A stretch of 53,460 bases of DNA from CAUZFZ01 sp963579025 (GCA_963579025.1 CAUZFZ010000054.1:1-53460), one strand, 5' to 3'; counted from the stretch's first letter, positions 1-8,432 are shown. Translations and numbers: made by a program. Notes: generated from the letters alone by a model not told the origin.

Positions 1-398
1 GTGATGTGGCGAGGCCTGCGTCGAGTCTTCGACTTCAGCCTCGCCTGGACAACATTCAATGAACTCTCCGCATCCTCGGGCCGCCCTCACTCAACTTGTG
101 TGTAAGGGTGAGGGTTTCAACCCCGGGAAAATCGGCCATTTCTGGACTCCAGCCCCGGAGGGGCGACGGCAAATCCGTGCCGGTGCCCGCCGTCGCCCCT
201 CCGGGGCTCAGCGACCTATCCACGGCTGGTTTCCCGGGTTAAAACCCCGGGCTATTCGCCTTTGCCCCTCCGGGGCAGCAGATATGTGCAACTTCAAGAA
301 GCGCATGCTCCAAGTAGCAGTGGTGTGCCGCCACCCAGTGCTTTGCACCTGGCGACGTTGGCTATCCTCGGTCGCCGGTTCGCGGTGCAATCAGAACT
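1..398. other. Left-edge intergenic region with no gene I can support
   Basis: About 400 bases hold no convincing gene. A frame is open on the plus strand from the window edge to a TAA at 103-105, and it could be the last 34 codons of a gene entering from the left, but I recognise nothing in it. The rest is occupied by a palindromic repeat (listed separately). Longer open frames here on both strands translate to Arg/Pro/Cys-rich sequence and run through the palindromes, so I read them as chance. Confidence 0.5.
112..276. repeat. Palindromic GC-rich intergenic repeat element
   Basis: A 19-base arm at 152-170 (GCCCCGGAGGGGCGACGGC) is repeated exactly inverted at 189-207 with an 18-base loop. 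A third copy of the core GCCCCTCCGGGGC lies at 264-276. Flanking this are related AACCCCGGGAAA (119-130) and inverted TTTCCCGGGTT (230-240) motifs, so the element is a nested set of palindromes. It resembles the short dispersed palindromic repeats common in planctomycete intergenic DNA; that comparison is from memory. It could form a strong RNA hairpin or simply be a non-autonomous repeat. Confidence 0.7.
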
Positions 399-587
399 TC
401 AGGCAATGTCAGTGCGCTCGGAGTTCGGCTGCCCACGGCGGTCTGATCCGCTGCGACGCTCGACGTCGGTATTGTTGTCGCTCTCCACGTCGACCGACTG
501 CTGGTCCTCGACCGTACGTCGCTCTTCCCGTTCTCGTTTTTCAAGCAGGTGCTGCAGTTCGGTTGGCAGCGGTAGAATGTTGGACAT
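399..587 (-). CDS. Small hydrophilic protein (62 aa) after the pilin-like cluster
   Basis: Function unknown. I chose the ATG at 587 because AAGGAG lies 8 bases upstream of it; the longer frame from 695 has no such site. The product is 62 residues, highly charged, with a short predicted helix (PTELQHLLEKREREERR) followed by a polar tail containing an RRSGSDRR motif, an Arg-rich pattern often seen at the ends of planctomycete and proteobacterial cytoplasmic proteins. There is no signal peptide or membrane segment. It is on the same strand as, and 116 bases after, the CBM-bearing pilin-like gene, so it may be the last gene of that transcript. A partner of the pilus machine is only a guess from position. 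Confidence 0.6.
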   Translation of the reverse strand: MSNILPLPTELQHLLEKREREERRTVEDQQSVDVESDNNTDVERRSGSDRRGQPNSERTDIA

Positions 588-703
588 GTTGCGGTCTCCT
601 TGTTCATGGGGTCCATGGGATCGCCAGGACGTCAATAACTTAATGAAACTCGATGGCCCTCTGTGGCGATGGACGTCGCCTGTTCGGGCATGCATTGCAG
701 CTT

Positions 704-2470
704 TCAGTCGATGGCTCGGCCCGCGCTCCCCAGCAGGATGCGGACGCTATCCGAATCCTGGAAGCCAGGCGGTGGGTTTGTGAGATAAGTCGAATTCCAT
801 GTCAGGTTTAACGTGTCCGATATTTCGATTTCGTCGTGTGCGATGATCGCACCAGTGATGACGGGCTGATTTTTCAGTTTGACCTTTTTCGTACCGTAAA
901 TCAGGCCTTTGATTTCAGAGGCATACGTATCAGTCTGGTCGGCGTCGGCATCACCCTGATACGGCGTGCCCAGGGGATTGAAGTTGATCTGACTGGCGCT
1001 TTCGTTAAGGCCGCCGTTGCCAGGGTTGATCGTCACATCCTCATTGTCGACCAGCAGTGCCGGATACCCCGGAACAGCCGGCTCCCAATTGATGGCGCTT
1101 CCCCCCCCAATTTCCGATCCGGCATTGGGATTGATCAGGACCAGCGTGCCGACGATACGACTGTTCTTAATAAAGACCTTCTCGTTCGACAGGTTAATAA
1201 CGTAGATGCCGCGTGGATTTGTCGTAGATCCGAATGGATTGTTGTCGGGGCTGAGAACCTGATTATGGATTGTGCGATCACTTCCCGTCTCTTTGAGCAC
1301 GAAATCGTCAGCGTAGAATTCGGTGACCGAGTTGCCATCTCGCGTAGTCACATACAGCTGAGCCGAGTTGAGCGTTCCCGTCCATGTGGGCGTCAGCGAT
1401 GAGCTGAGATCCTGCCAGCCATCAACGTCACTGATGTCAGAATAGATCGAGTCAAACCACTGGACGCCTTCGACACTGCTGTCGATTCTCAAACTGATTG
1501 CTGTTCCGACGTTTGCGGTTGAATCCATCTTGACCCAGGCGTGTACGTCGTAGGTGCTGCCGTTCTGGATGATGTCCGTAACAAGCTGTTGTGGACCCGC
1601 CCGGTGATTCAAGCGACTCGTGACCTTCACTGAGGCCATCCCGCCTGCGAATTCCTCACTCGCTGCCGCGATTGTGCAGTCGAGCCCCGACCAGTCCGTT
1701 GTTCCGTTTTCGAAGCCCGGGTTCCTGACCACACTTGCGTAACCCAGCGGCAGACTGCCTTTATCGATGACGGTTCCATTGGCAAGGTAATACGTAAAGA
1801 CATCCTTCACATTCGGCATAGTTCTCGCGGTTGTGCCGGATGTCGTCGAGCCGTGATATGTCGATCCGGTGATGACACTTACCGCTTCCGCATCTCCGTT
1901 CACGGTGGCGGAGGTCGCATCGATGTCGCGGTTAGCACTAATGAGCTGATCGTTATTGATCGTCGCGTTGGATTTGATGACGACGTCAACGTTTGAATGC
2001 AGAGCCGCTTCCAGACAGGTGAATCCACGGTTCGCGGGCACCAGAGTAATCTGAGTCTTATGCGTTACTTCGCCGTATTTGCCGACACCGGTCAGCACGA
2101 CTGGTTCCGTGGGGTTGTCAGTCAGGTCGCTGTCTGACGGATCATGACCCTGCAGCGTGTAGGCGCCGTTCGCCAGGGCGACGTCGACTTCCCAGTCTCC
2201 ATTGGGAAAAGTGAAACGCCAGTCCGAGTCATTCTCAATCAGCAGCATCCCGACGCGTAACGCCGTAGAGGCATTATTCCGAGCTTGAACGGAATCAAAG
2301 GCAGCCTGATGTGCGCGTCGACCGACCTGTTGCTGCAGAAGTGACGAAAGCCCCAGCAAACCGACCAGCAGCGATGTTCCCACCACGATGATATAGATGC
2401 TCCCGCGACGGTCATGGCGACCGGTCGGGCGATTGCAGCAATTGTCCAGATGTCGTTTTTGCATGATCAC
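704..2470 (-). CDS. PilX-like minor pilin with CBM4_9-like carbohydrate-binding module
   Basis: 588 residues. A positively charged N-terminus (about 22 residues) precedes a single hydrophobic helix, residues 24-45 (SIYIIVVGTSLLVGLLGLSS). As in PilX-type minor pilins, the usual Glu at position 5 of the mature helix is absent. Residues about 247-392 look like a CBM4_9 domain: it opens with NPGFENGTTDWSG and ends with FYADDFVLKE, the typical beta-sandwich boundaries of that family. The remainder, including 'GSAINWEPAVPGYPALLVD', is beta-rich and resembles planctomycete pilus-assembly PilX_N-type proteins. The start is GTG at 2470, overlapping the stop of the upstream pilin-like gene as GTGA, so translation is probably coupled; ATG at 2464 is the alternative. 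Expected location: inner membrane, then the tip of a pilus or pseudopilus. The family placement is good; glycan binding is inferred. Confidence 0.75.
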   Translation of the reverse strand: MIMQKRHLDNCCNRPTGRHDRRGSIYIIVVGTSLLVGLLGLSSLLQQQVGRRAHQAAFDSVQARNNASTALRVGMLLIENDSDWRFTFPNGDWEVDVALANGAYTLQGHDPSDSDLTDNPTEPVVLTGVGKYGEVTHKTQITLVPANRGFTCLEAALHSNVDVVIKSNATINNDQLISANRDIDATSATVNGDAEAVSVITGSTYHGSTTSGTTARTMPNVKDVFTYYLANGTVIDKGSLPLGYASVVRNPGFENGTTDWSGLDCTIAAASEEFAGGMASVKVTSRLNHRAGPQQLVTDIIQNGSTYDVHAWVKMDSTANVGTAISLRIDSSVEGVQWFDSIYSDISDVDGWQDLSSSLTPTWTGTLNSAQLYVTTRDGNSVTEFYADDFVLKETGSDRTIHNQVLSPDNNPFGSTTNPRGIYVINLSNEKVFIKNSRIVGTLVLINPNAGSEIGGGSAINWEPAVPGYPALLVDNEDVTINPGNGGLNESASQINFNPLGTPYQGDADADQTDTYASEIKGLIYGTKKVKLKNQPVITGAIIAHDEIEISDTLNLTWNSTYLTNPPPGFQDSDSVRILLGSAGRAID

Positions 2471-3333
2471 TGCTCGTAAATCGTGATCGACATCGTGTCC
2501 TGGTCCACAGCTCCATAAACATCCGTCACAGTGAGCGTGACTGTCCGCACGATCGCGCTCTCGGTGTAGTTTGTGTACTCATGCGACGGAGTCTCGCCAG
2601 TGTCCGTTTCACCGTCGCCGAAGTCCCATGCACAGGTCAGGTCCTGACCTTCGGGATCGAATGAGTCACTGGCGTCGAATGTGACGTTGACCACTCCCTG
2701 CCCTGAGAGCGGGCTACCGCTCGCGATGGACACAGGCGACTGATTAACGGGTGGTGCGGCTCCCGACGTCAATGTGTTGCCGGGATCCGGGATCATCGCG
2801 ACCCACGCGACGGTCTGATACGCGACCAGACTTGCCTGAAGCGTGCCGTTGTACGAGACGTTTACGGTAATTTGCTTGACGCCTTGATCGTCCTCGTCTG
2901 TTAACGGTGTCGACAAGTCGTCGGGGTCGACGTGCCTGACATTCACCCAGCGACGCCAGCCAGTCATGAAGGGTATCACGCTGCCGTCTTTCCGCTGCGG
3001 CGGCGACGCGTCCCAGACTTTGAAGTCATCGGCGTCGTCCCAAAGTGTACGCGGCCCGACATTTTCGAGTGCCTCAGAGCCTTCCGGTCCGAATGATGGA
3101 CTGTCACCCGGCTCGATGTAGGCCTGCTGAATGATTTCCACCATCAGATCTTCGGCCAGTAACACTGCCTTCTGTTCATCACTTGTTCTCGCGAAGCTCC
3201 TAATGGCTGCGCTTGAACATTTCAAAGCCGTCACGATCACGAGTCCGACCAACAGAGTTGACACGACGACTTCGACCAGCGAAATGCCGGCACGTCGTGT
3301 CGTCGTGTTGTCGTGTGTCTTCCGCTTTCGCAT
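2467..3333 (-). CDS. Minor pilin-like protein with C-terminal PKD domain
   Basis: 288 residues with a class III prepilin leader: 16 residues ending in Gly, then ISLVEVVVSTLLVGL, with the conserved Glu at mature position 5. The middle (residues 45-190) is of the PilV/GspI kind, with several Trp and acidic residues. From about residue 195 to the end there is a PKD domain, shown by WDFGDGETDTGE at 236-247 and the closing strand VTLTVTDVYGAVDQDTM. PKD domains are extracellular beta-sandwiches often found in carbohydrate-active or adhesive proteins. Its TGA overlaps the GTG of the CBM-bearing gene. The ATG at 3333 has AAGGCG 8 bases upstream. It lies 44 bases after the LamG-like pilin gene, and all four minus-strand pilin-like genes probably share a transcript. 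Confidence 0.8.
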   Translation of the reverse strand: MRKRKTHDNTTTRRAGISLVEVVVSTLLVGLVIVTALKCSSAAIRSFARTSDEQKAVLLAEDLMVEIIQQAYIEPGDSPSFGPEGSEALENVGPRTLWDDADDFKVWDASPPQRKDGSVIPFMTGWRRWVNVRHVDPDDLSTPLTDEDDQGVKQITVNVSYNGTLQASLVAYQTVAWVAMIPDPGNTLTSGAAPPVNQSPVSIASGSPLSGQGVVNVTFDASDSFDPEGQDLTCAWDFGDGETDTGETPSHEYTNYTESAIVRTVTLTVTDVYGAVDQDTMSITIYEQ

Positions 3334-3377
3334 GGCAGGAGCGCCTTAAACTGAAACTCGCAGCACACTGCGTCTGA

Positions 3378-5069
3378 TTATGGTTTAGAAACGCGAATGG
3401 AAACGAAATCAAACTCAGCATCGCCGACGTCTTCGTAGATACAGGCCAGTTTGTCGACGGTGCCCTGGTCGAAGGGCAGGTAGTCATAGGCCCCCAATTC
3501 CGTACCGTCATAGGACACGGCGACGATGTTCGTGTCCGGGTTAATGACGAGTCGCACGTCAATGAAGTCATTACTCAAACCTGATACCTGATCGAGAGTC
3601 ACCCAGGTCGAGTCGTTAACCCGTTTCTCGGCCGTCACCGTCTGAGTCCCGTCTGGCTGCAGTGACAGGTAGACTTTCAGTGGAATCCGACGACCATTCG
3701 AATGATCTGCGCTGATTTCAAATACCGCTCCTTTACCTCCGACGCTGGTACTGCGCATGCGGAGCGCAACCGTCGTCAGACTACGAAAGTCGTAGTCCGG
3801 CAGGGTTTCAAGCACGGATTCGTCGGGATGCCAGACGCCGAAGTTCAATTGGTCTGTGTCAAATATGTCTCCGCCTCGAACAGCCCAATCCGTGCCATCG
3901 TCGAAATCCGCATCAGTCGTCGTGGGGTCGACGTCAAAGTCCAGCTTCCAGAACCGGCTAAGCGATTCAGGCATATTGATCAGCGGGAAGCTGCTATGCA
4001 GGGTCGAGTCGACGGATGAACCGACCTGCAAACTGGCGCGGATTCCTGAAATGAACTTCCGCGTCACGGTGTGAAGACCACCGGGAGTCCGGTAAGTGCC
4101 GTGTATCTTGTAGCGCAGTGTCTGCGCGGGGTCGTATGTGAATGTGGCCCCCTGATCCGTCGATCGCAACAACCCGCCCGCAGCGGTGTCGGACGTCAAC
4201 GAAACCGGGATTCCAAACGCGTCCCACCTGACGACAAGACACATCCCCTGCGACGGGTGCATCCGCGGAACGTTGCTGAAGTAGTAATTCCGGTTCGCCC
4301 ATCCGCCGAGTGTGAATTCCCAAAGCAACCGCTGCCTGTAGATCAGGCTGGTCGGAGTCTTGCCACCGGTCGCTTCACGCAACTGGATCCACGAACGCCC
4401 CCAGAGGGGCCATGAATTGCGGTTGTCCAGAGTTACCTTCGTCACTTGCCAGCTCGTGGTATCCGGTGGCAAGGGCGTTTCGCTGAAGTCATCCGGATGG
4501 AAGTATTGTCCTAACCACTGACCGTAGGAAACATCTCTTTGTGACTTGGCCACATCGCCGGCATACTCGATGAACTTCACCTCTGAGCTATCTACCAGTC
4601 CCGTGAATTGTTCGTCCTGCTGTCGCAACAGGTAAGACAGTTCAAACGACTGCACGTTCTCGGCAATGCTGACAGGAGCACCGAAATTGAATGTACGAGT
4701 CAACGGATCGCCCGGAAGCCCGCTCCACTCATAACGGATCACGTCGTCGAGTCCGTCTTCGTCCATGTCCGGAACAGCAAATTGAAACACCGTGTCGCTT
4801 CGCTCCGTGACGTGAATCGCGTAGCGGGCTTCATCCGCCATGTCCGCCAACGCGTCCGATCCGTCGAGCCTGTCACGGATCACATCCGGCATCTGATTCG
4901 CACGTAGTACCACTGTCAGAGCTGATCCGAGTCCGACCAGTAGAATGCTGGAGATTCCGATCGCAGCCACGAGCTCCAACAGAGTGAACGCGGATCTTTG
5001 ATGCGTTGATGCTCGACACACGCGGTTGGTTTGCCGGGCGGATGGTCGTGACGTGATGATCGTATTCAC
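3378..5069 (-). CDS. PilW/GspJ-like minor pilin with C-terminal lectin-like domain
   Basis: 563 residues. The N-terminus is a prepilin signal, FTLLELVAAIGISSILLVGL, with Glu at position 5. The residue before the cleavage point is Ala27 rather than the usual Gly (RSA|FTLLE), which is tolerated in some prepilins but less common. Residues 60-160 resemble PilW/GspJ. From about residue 370 to the end the pattern is that of a concanavalin/LamG-like jelly roll: long alternating strands, VVLINPDTN-like turns, and a final strand FDFVSIRV. The start is GTG at 5069 in a GTGA overlap with the GspH-like gene upstream. The LamG call rests on strand pattern, not on a diagnostic motif, and needs a profile search. 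Confidence 0.7.
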   Translation of the reverse strand: MNTIITSRPSARQTNRVCRASTHQRSAFTLLELVAAIGISSILLVGLGSALTVVLRANQMPDVIRDRLDGSDALADMADEARYAIHVTERSDTVFQFAVPDMDEDGLDDVIRYEWSGLPGDPLTRTFNFGAPVSIAENVQSFELSYLLRQQDEQFTGLVDSSEVKFIEYAGDVAKSQRDVSYGQWLGQYFHPDDFSETPLPPDTTSWQVTKVTLDNRNSWPLWGRSWIQLREATGGKTPTSLIYRQRLLWEFTLGGWANRNYYFSNVPRMHPSQGMCLVVRWDAFGIPVSLTSDTAAGGLLRSTDQGATFTYDPAQTLRYKIHGTYRTPGGLHTVTRKFISGIRASLQVGSSVDSTLHSSFPLINMPESLSRFWKLDFDVDPTTTDADFDDGTDWAVRGGDIFDTDQLNFGVWHPDESVLETLPDYDFRSLTTVALRMRSTSVGGKGAVFEISADHSNGRRIPLKVYLSLQPDGTQTVTAEKRVNDSTWVTLDQVSGLSNDFIDVRLVINPDTNIVAVSYDGTELGAYDYLPFDQGTVDKLACIYEDVGDAEFDFVSIRVSKP

Positions 5070-5548
5070 TGGATCGTTGCCTTTCCGGATCCGAAGTCCA
5101 GATAGACGACCCGCTGCTCGGTCCCCGATTGCACGAAAATCTTTCCCCCGTTGTCCGGCAATCCGAAGGCATTGAACGTAACTGTGGCTCCCCCGCCGAA
5201 GTCGACTGACAGGAGCGAGGAGCGATAGGGAAACGCACTCAGTTCGACGGTGTAGATGTCAACTGGGCGTTTCAGACTGGTAACGCCGGACAACGTGTAG
5301 CGATGGTTAGGGACATCGAACGAAACGGTCTCACGCACGCCAGTCGTTTTGGCTTGCCTGCGTGCGAGATTGAAGTCCGACGCAATGCGCTCCGCAGCCG
5401 ACGAGACCTGATGATACGACACACGCCCGCTTAGCTTCGGAGCTGCGGTCGCCGCCAGGATACCAACGATGGCGACCGCAACCACGACCTCAACGAGAGT
5501 GATCCCAAATCGGCCACGGTCACAAGTAATTGCCGTTGAATGATTCAT
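5066..5548 (-). CDS. GspH/FimT-like pseudopilin
   Basis: Prepilin N-terminus RGRFG|ITLVEVVVAVAIVGIL with Gly at -1 and Glu at +5, followed by an amphipathic helix (AAERIASDFNLARRQAKTTG) and a beta-rich C-terminus ending in VVYLDFGSGKATIQ, the layout of GspH/FimT minor pseudopilins that sit near the tip of the fibre. I chose ATG at 5548, which leaves a normal 15-residue leader. ATG at 5566 and TTG at 5599 are also in frame, and none has a strong Shine-Dalgarno sequence. It is the first gene of the minus-strand pilin-like block; its TGA overlaps the GTG of the next gene. Confidence 0.8.
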   Translation of the reverse strand: MNHSTAITCDRGRFGITLVEVVVAVAIVGILAATAAPKLSGRVSYHQVSSAAERIASDFNLARRQAKTTGVRETVSFDVPNHRYTLSGVTSLKRPVDIYTVELSAFPYRSSLLSVDFGGGATVTFNAFGLPDNGGKIFVQSGTEQRVVYLDFGSGKATIQ

Positions 5549-5899
5549 ACTTCTGGGCGCTGACATAGTGAGCGAACAACGAAAGTGTTTGCTCTTCAAC
5601 TTAGCTCACAGGAAGAGGGTGAAACGCTGGGTCTTCAGGTGTTGCTGTGAATTGCTGACCCCACCTGTTTCCTCTAATTACAAGTCGCTCTGGCTACCTC
5701 TATCGTTATCGAGAGGCGTGAGGTGAATTACTGAATTGAGCAATCGAGAAGTGTTTTTTGAAATCAAGTCCGCCATCCAGCACTTCTGCGATCTAGCTTT
5801 GAGCTGTGGTCGTCAATCATCGGCCTACTCGAACATTCGGGCGAAACGAGGCGTTTCGACCGCTTGCCTTACAAGCCTTTCTTCTGCGAGGGGATCGAA
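5549..5899. promoter_or_regulatory. Divergent intergenic region between two pilin-like transcripts
   Basis: About 350 bases separate the minus-strand minor-pilin block from the plus-strand major pilin-like gene, so promoters for both should lie here. I see AT-rich stretches (CTCTAATTACAAG at 5672-5684 and GTGTTTTTTGAAATC at 5751-5765) but no pair of -35/-10 boxes or sigma-54 site that I would defend. A 90-codon open frame on the plus strand from 5806 overlaps the pilin gene in another frame and is not credible. Confidence 0.4.
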
Positions 5900-6322
5900 A
5901 TGAAAAATGTTGCCAGGAAGAGTCGGCGCGGATTTACGTTGGTGGAGCTTGTGGTTGTCGTTCTCGTGCTCGGCATCATCGCGGCGGTCGCTTCGCCCAA
6001 GATGTTCAATACAGCCGTGGTCGCCCGCGACAACTCTACTCAGTCGTCATTGATGGTTGTTCGGGACGCGATTGAACTGTACATCGCGGAAAACGGCGTC
6101 TACCCGGGCGAACGTGGTACAGAGGTTGACTTGACGGGCGACCTTGCCGACTACGTTAACGGTCCGTTTCCTAACAGCCAGGTGCCAGGTGCCCCTGGCG
6201 ACTCTTCGGTGAGTGTCAAGGCCGCTGGAACTCCTCTAGCGCAGGATGACGCAACCGATTGGATGTATGACAGCGTGACAGGAGAGTTCATTATCAACCG
6301 GACGGGATATGAAACGCTGTAA
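5900..6322 (+). CDS. Major pilin / GspG-like prepilin
   Basis: 140 residues with a canonical prepilin leader of 11 residues, ending RRG, then FTLVELVVVVLVLGIIAAVASPK. The mature protein is short and GspG-like: the N-terminal helix continues into SLMVVRDAIELYIAENGVYPG, followed by a small beta region with GEFIINRTGYETL at the end. This size and order suit the main subunit of a pseudopilus or thin pilus. I chose ATG at 5900, preceded by GAGGGG at 5888-5893, over a start 12 codons earlier. It is a single-gene transcript on its own terminator, as expected for a subunit made in excess, and it faces away from the minor-pilin block. Confidence 0.85.
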   Translation: MKNVARKSRRGFTLVELVVVVLVLGIIAAVASPKMFNTAVVARDNSTQSSLMVVRDAIELYIAENGVYPGERGTEVDLTGDLADYVNGPFPNSQVPGAPGDSSVSVKAAGTPLAQDDATDWMYDSVTGEFIINRTGYETL

Positions 6323-6351
6323 GCCAGATTTGGCTGACAGCACTTTATGCA

Positions 6352-6387
6352 AGACCTCGCCGAAGACTGCTTCGACGGGGTCTTTTC
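6352..6387 (+). terminator. Rho-independent terminator after the major pilin-like gene
   Basis: The stem AGACCTCGCCGAAG (6352-6365) pairs with CTTCGACGGGGTCT (6369-6382) around a short loop, with one mismatch and one G-U pair, and is followed by TTTTCT. It starts 29 bases after the pilin stop codon and separates that gene from the histidine kinase operon. Confidence 0.75.
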
Positions 6388-6608
6388 TATTGTATGGATC
6401 GTGCCTTCATGTGATCTGGTTCGGTGGCGGGTGATACACCTCCAGCAGGGAGTTGAGTCTCGGTATCCGCACTTCAACCCACTGCGTACGAGATTATTCG
6501 TTTGGCGGCCTCGCTCATTGACCTAGCTTTAGGGAACCACATCTCCGTGCGAAGCCCTCGCTGCACGCAGAGTCCGATCCGCGACACCGATGTCGCAGGA
6601 GATCAACG

Positions 6609-8027
6609 TTGTCAGGAGTTCTCGCCACCCTCGTCAGTCTGCCGCTGGTCGTCTTGAGTGACCTTTTGTCATCGGGCGTATGCGACTTTTGCGCGCACTC
6701 TGGCGTGACGTGGTTGCGGGATTACGCGGCGGGCATGATCTCACTTATGAGTGTTGTCGGCGTGTTCTCGCTGAAAAGAATCTGGCAAAGACACGATGAG
6801 TTGAAACAGGGAGTTTCTGGAGAATCGAGGCCGTCTTCCGCGGGTGACCAGCAGTTATCGAGTTGCAGGCGAGAGGATAACGACCCGATAGCCTGGAATT
6901 CGCTGGCCTGCGGTCACGCCGCGATCAACGTGGTAGACGGTCTTCAGGATCGTCTGACAGAGGCACTTTCCGGCACGGACGACAACGAGTCGCGCTGGTT
7001 GTTCAACTCGATGCCGGATGGCGTGTGTGTCACTGACTTGCAAGGACTGGTTTCACGAACAAATCCGTCGTTCCTGTCGATCCTGGATATTGAACACGCC
7101 ACCGACGAGCTGATTGCTGAACTTATCGCGGAGTTGTCGACGGAGACGGCCGCAGACATTCGTTCGCGACTCCACCGGGGCGCAACGAGTTTCGTCCTCG
7201 AGATTCGCGCGGGCAAAATACCGGACAGGATTATCCTTCGTCTGAGCTGTTCACCGCTTCTGGATGATGAATGCGAACAGCGGGGACTCGTGTGGTGTCT
7301 GCGCGATGTGACTCAGCAGAAGCTCGCTGACGAAATGCGCAACGAATTCGTATTCACCGCGGCCCACGAACTCCGGACGCCTCTGGCAAACCTGCAGGCT
7401 TATGCCGAGACACTGGCTCTGGAAGAAGGGATCGACGTTGAGCGGCAGAAGCAGTTCTGCAACATCATCAATTCCGAGGCGACGCGCCTGGCGAGATTTG
7501 TCAATGAACTACTGGATGTGAGTCAGATGGAGGGAGGCGAGTTGGCGATCACACGGCATCCGGTTGACATCGAACGCCTTGTAGAAGAAGTCGTTGAGCA
7601 CGTGCAGCCGGATATCACTCGTCGCGCGCAGGTATTTGATTACCAGCCCCCCGCGAAGATGCCGAAGTTGACCGGGGACAAAGACAAGCTGTCCGCCGCT
7701 CTGGTGAATCTCCTCGGAAATGCCAGCAAATACACTCCGGAAGGCGGTCGGCTGGGACTGCAGATCACGCTCGACGAACGGCAGATTCAATTCCACGTCG
7801 AGGATACTGGACACGGCATCTGTGAAGAGGAGCAGTCGCTCATCTACGACAAGTTCTTCCGCAGCAAGGACGAACGAGTGCTCGCTGAATCCGGGAATGG
7901 ACTGGGACTCTCATACACACAACAGGTGGCGCGTCTGCATGGCGGTCGGGTCACTGTGAAGAGTGAATTGGATCGCGGTTCACGCTTCACGCTGACACTG
8001 CCACAGAAACAGGCGGTTACCTCTTAG
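6609..8027 (+). CDS. PAS-containing sensor histidine kinase
   Basis: 472 residues. Two N-terminal hydrophobic stretches (about 5-24 and 41-59) anchor it in the inner membrane. A PAS-like domain follows at about 130-235 (SMPDGVCVTDLQGLV), then a HisKA dimerisation helix with the phospho-acceptor in TAAHELRTPLANL (His near 252), then a HATPase_c domain with N box LLGNASKYT, G1 box DTGHGI and G2 box GNGLGLSY. The start is TTG at 6609, supported by AGGAG at 6597-6601 with a 7-base spacer; no ATG fits. No response regulator is next to it. It is followed 69 bases on by a STAS gene and then the pilus motor genes, so control of pilus or secretion activity is likely but inferred. Confidence 0.88.
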   Translation: MSGVLATLVSLPLVVLSDLLSSGVCDFCAHSGVTWLRDYAAGMISLMSVVGVFSLKRIWQRHDELKQGVSGESRPSSAGDQQLSSCRREDNDPIAWNSLACGHAAINVVDGLQDRLTEALSGTDDNESRWLFNSMPDGVCVTDLQGLVSRTNPSFLSILDIEHATDELIAELIAELSTETAADIRSRLHRGATSFVLEIRAGKIPDRIILRLSCSPLLDDECEQRGLVWCLRDVTQQKLADEMRNEFVFTAAHELRTPLANLQAYAETLALEEGIDVERQKQFCNIINSEATRLARFVNELLDVSQMEGGELAITRHPVDIERLVEEVVEHVQPDITRRAQVFDYQPPAKMPKLTGDKDKLSAALVNLLGNASKYTPEGGRLGLQITLDERQIQFHVEDTGHGICEEEQSLIYDKFFRSKDERVLAESGNGLGLSYTQQVARLHGGRVTVKSELDRGSRFTLTLPQKQAVTS

Positions 8028-8096
8028 CAGGCCGGACCGTTGACGGGTTGGTGGCTGATCCCATCGCCGTCGAGGATCAAGTGGAGACACGACGAC

Positions 8097-8432
8097 ATGT
8101 TCAATGCACTCAGGCAGGGGGCCGTGTTCGTGGTCACTGGTGACGAACCACTCCATGTGGAGTCGGTTGATGTTGCACGCGCTGCGCTGAGCACTTGTCT
8201 GCAAAAACGGCAACCAAAGATAGTGTTCGACCTGGAACAGATTCCGCTGGTCGACAGCGCGGGCCTGGAACTGCTGACCTCGACTCGTCGAGAGTGCATG
8301 CGCCGGGGCGGAGTGCTTCAGCTCGCACGACCGAATCATCTGACTGCTGACATCCTGCGGATGACCGGCTTGGATGGCCAGTTTAATATCTTCGACTCAG
8401 TTCGTGCGGGCGTGGGGAGCTTTGCCCGATGA
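8097..8432 (+). CDS. STAS-domain protein (anti-sigma antagonist type)
   Basis: 111 residues, nearly all one STAS domain. The key stretch is IVFDLEQIPLVDSAGLELL, with the Asp-Ser pair where SpoIIAA-type proteins are phosphorylated. Partner-switching proteins of this fold bind a GHKL-type kinase, which makes the preceding gene interesting, although classical partners are serine kinases and not histidine kinases. I chose ATG at 8097, with GGAG at about 8082; a TTG at 8040 would add 19 residues of unlikely sequence. Its last codon overlaps the ATG of the ATPase gene as ATGA, so the two are translationally coupled. Confidence 0.8.
   Translation: MFNALRQGAVFVVTGDEPLHVESVDVARAALSTCLQKRQPKIVFDLEQIPLVDSAGLELLTSTRRECMRRGGVLQLARPNHLTADILRMTGLDGQFNIFDSVRAGVGSFAR

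Noticed and set aside
59..643. 194-codon plus-strand frame at the left edge
   Set aside because: It runs through the palindromic repeat and over the small minus-strand gene, which has a much better ribosome site.
5806..6075. 89-codon plus-strand frame upstream of the major pilin
   Set aside because: Overlaps the pilin gene in a different frame and is Arg/Cys-rich as expected for a shadow.
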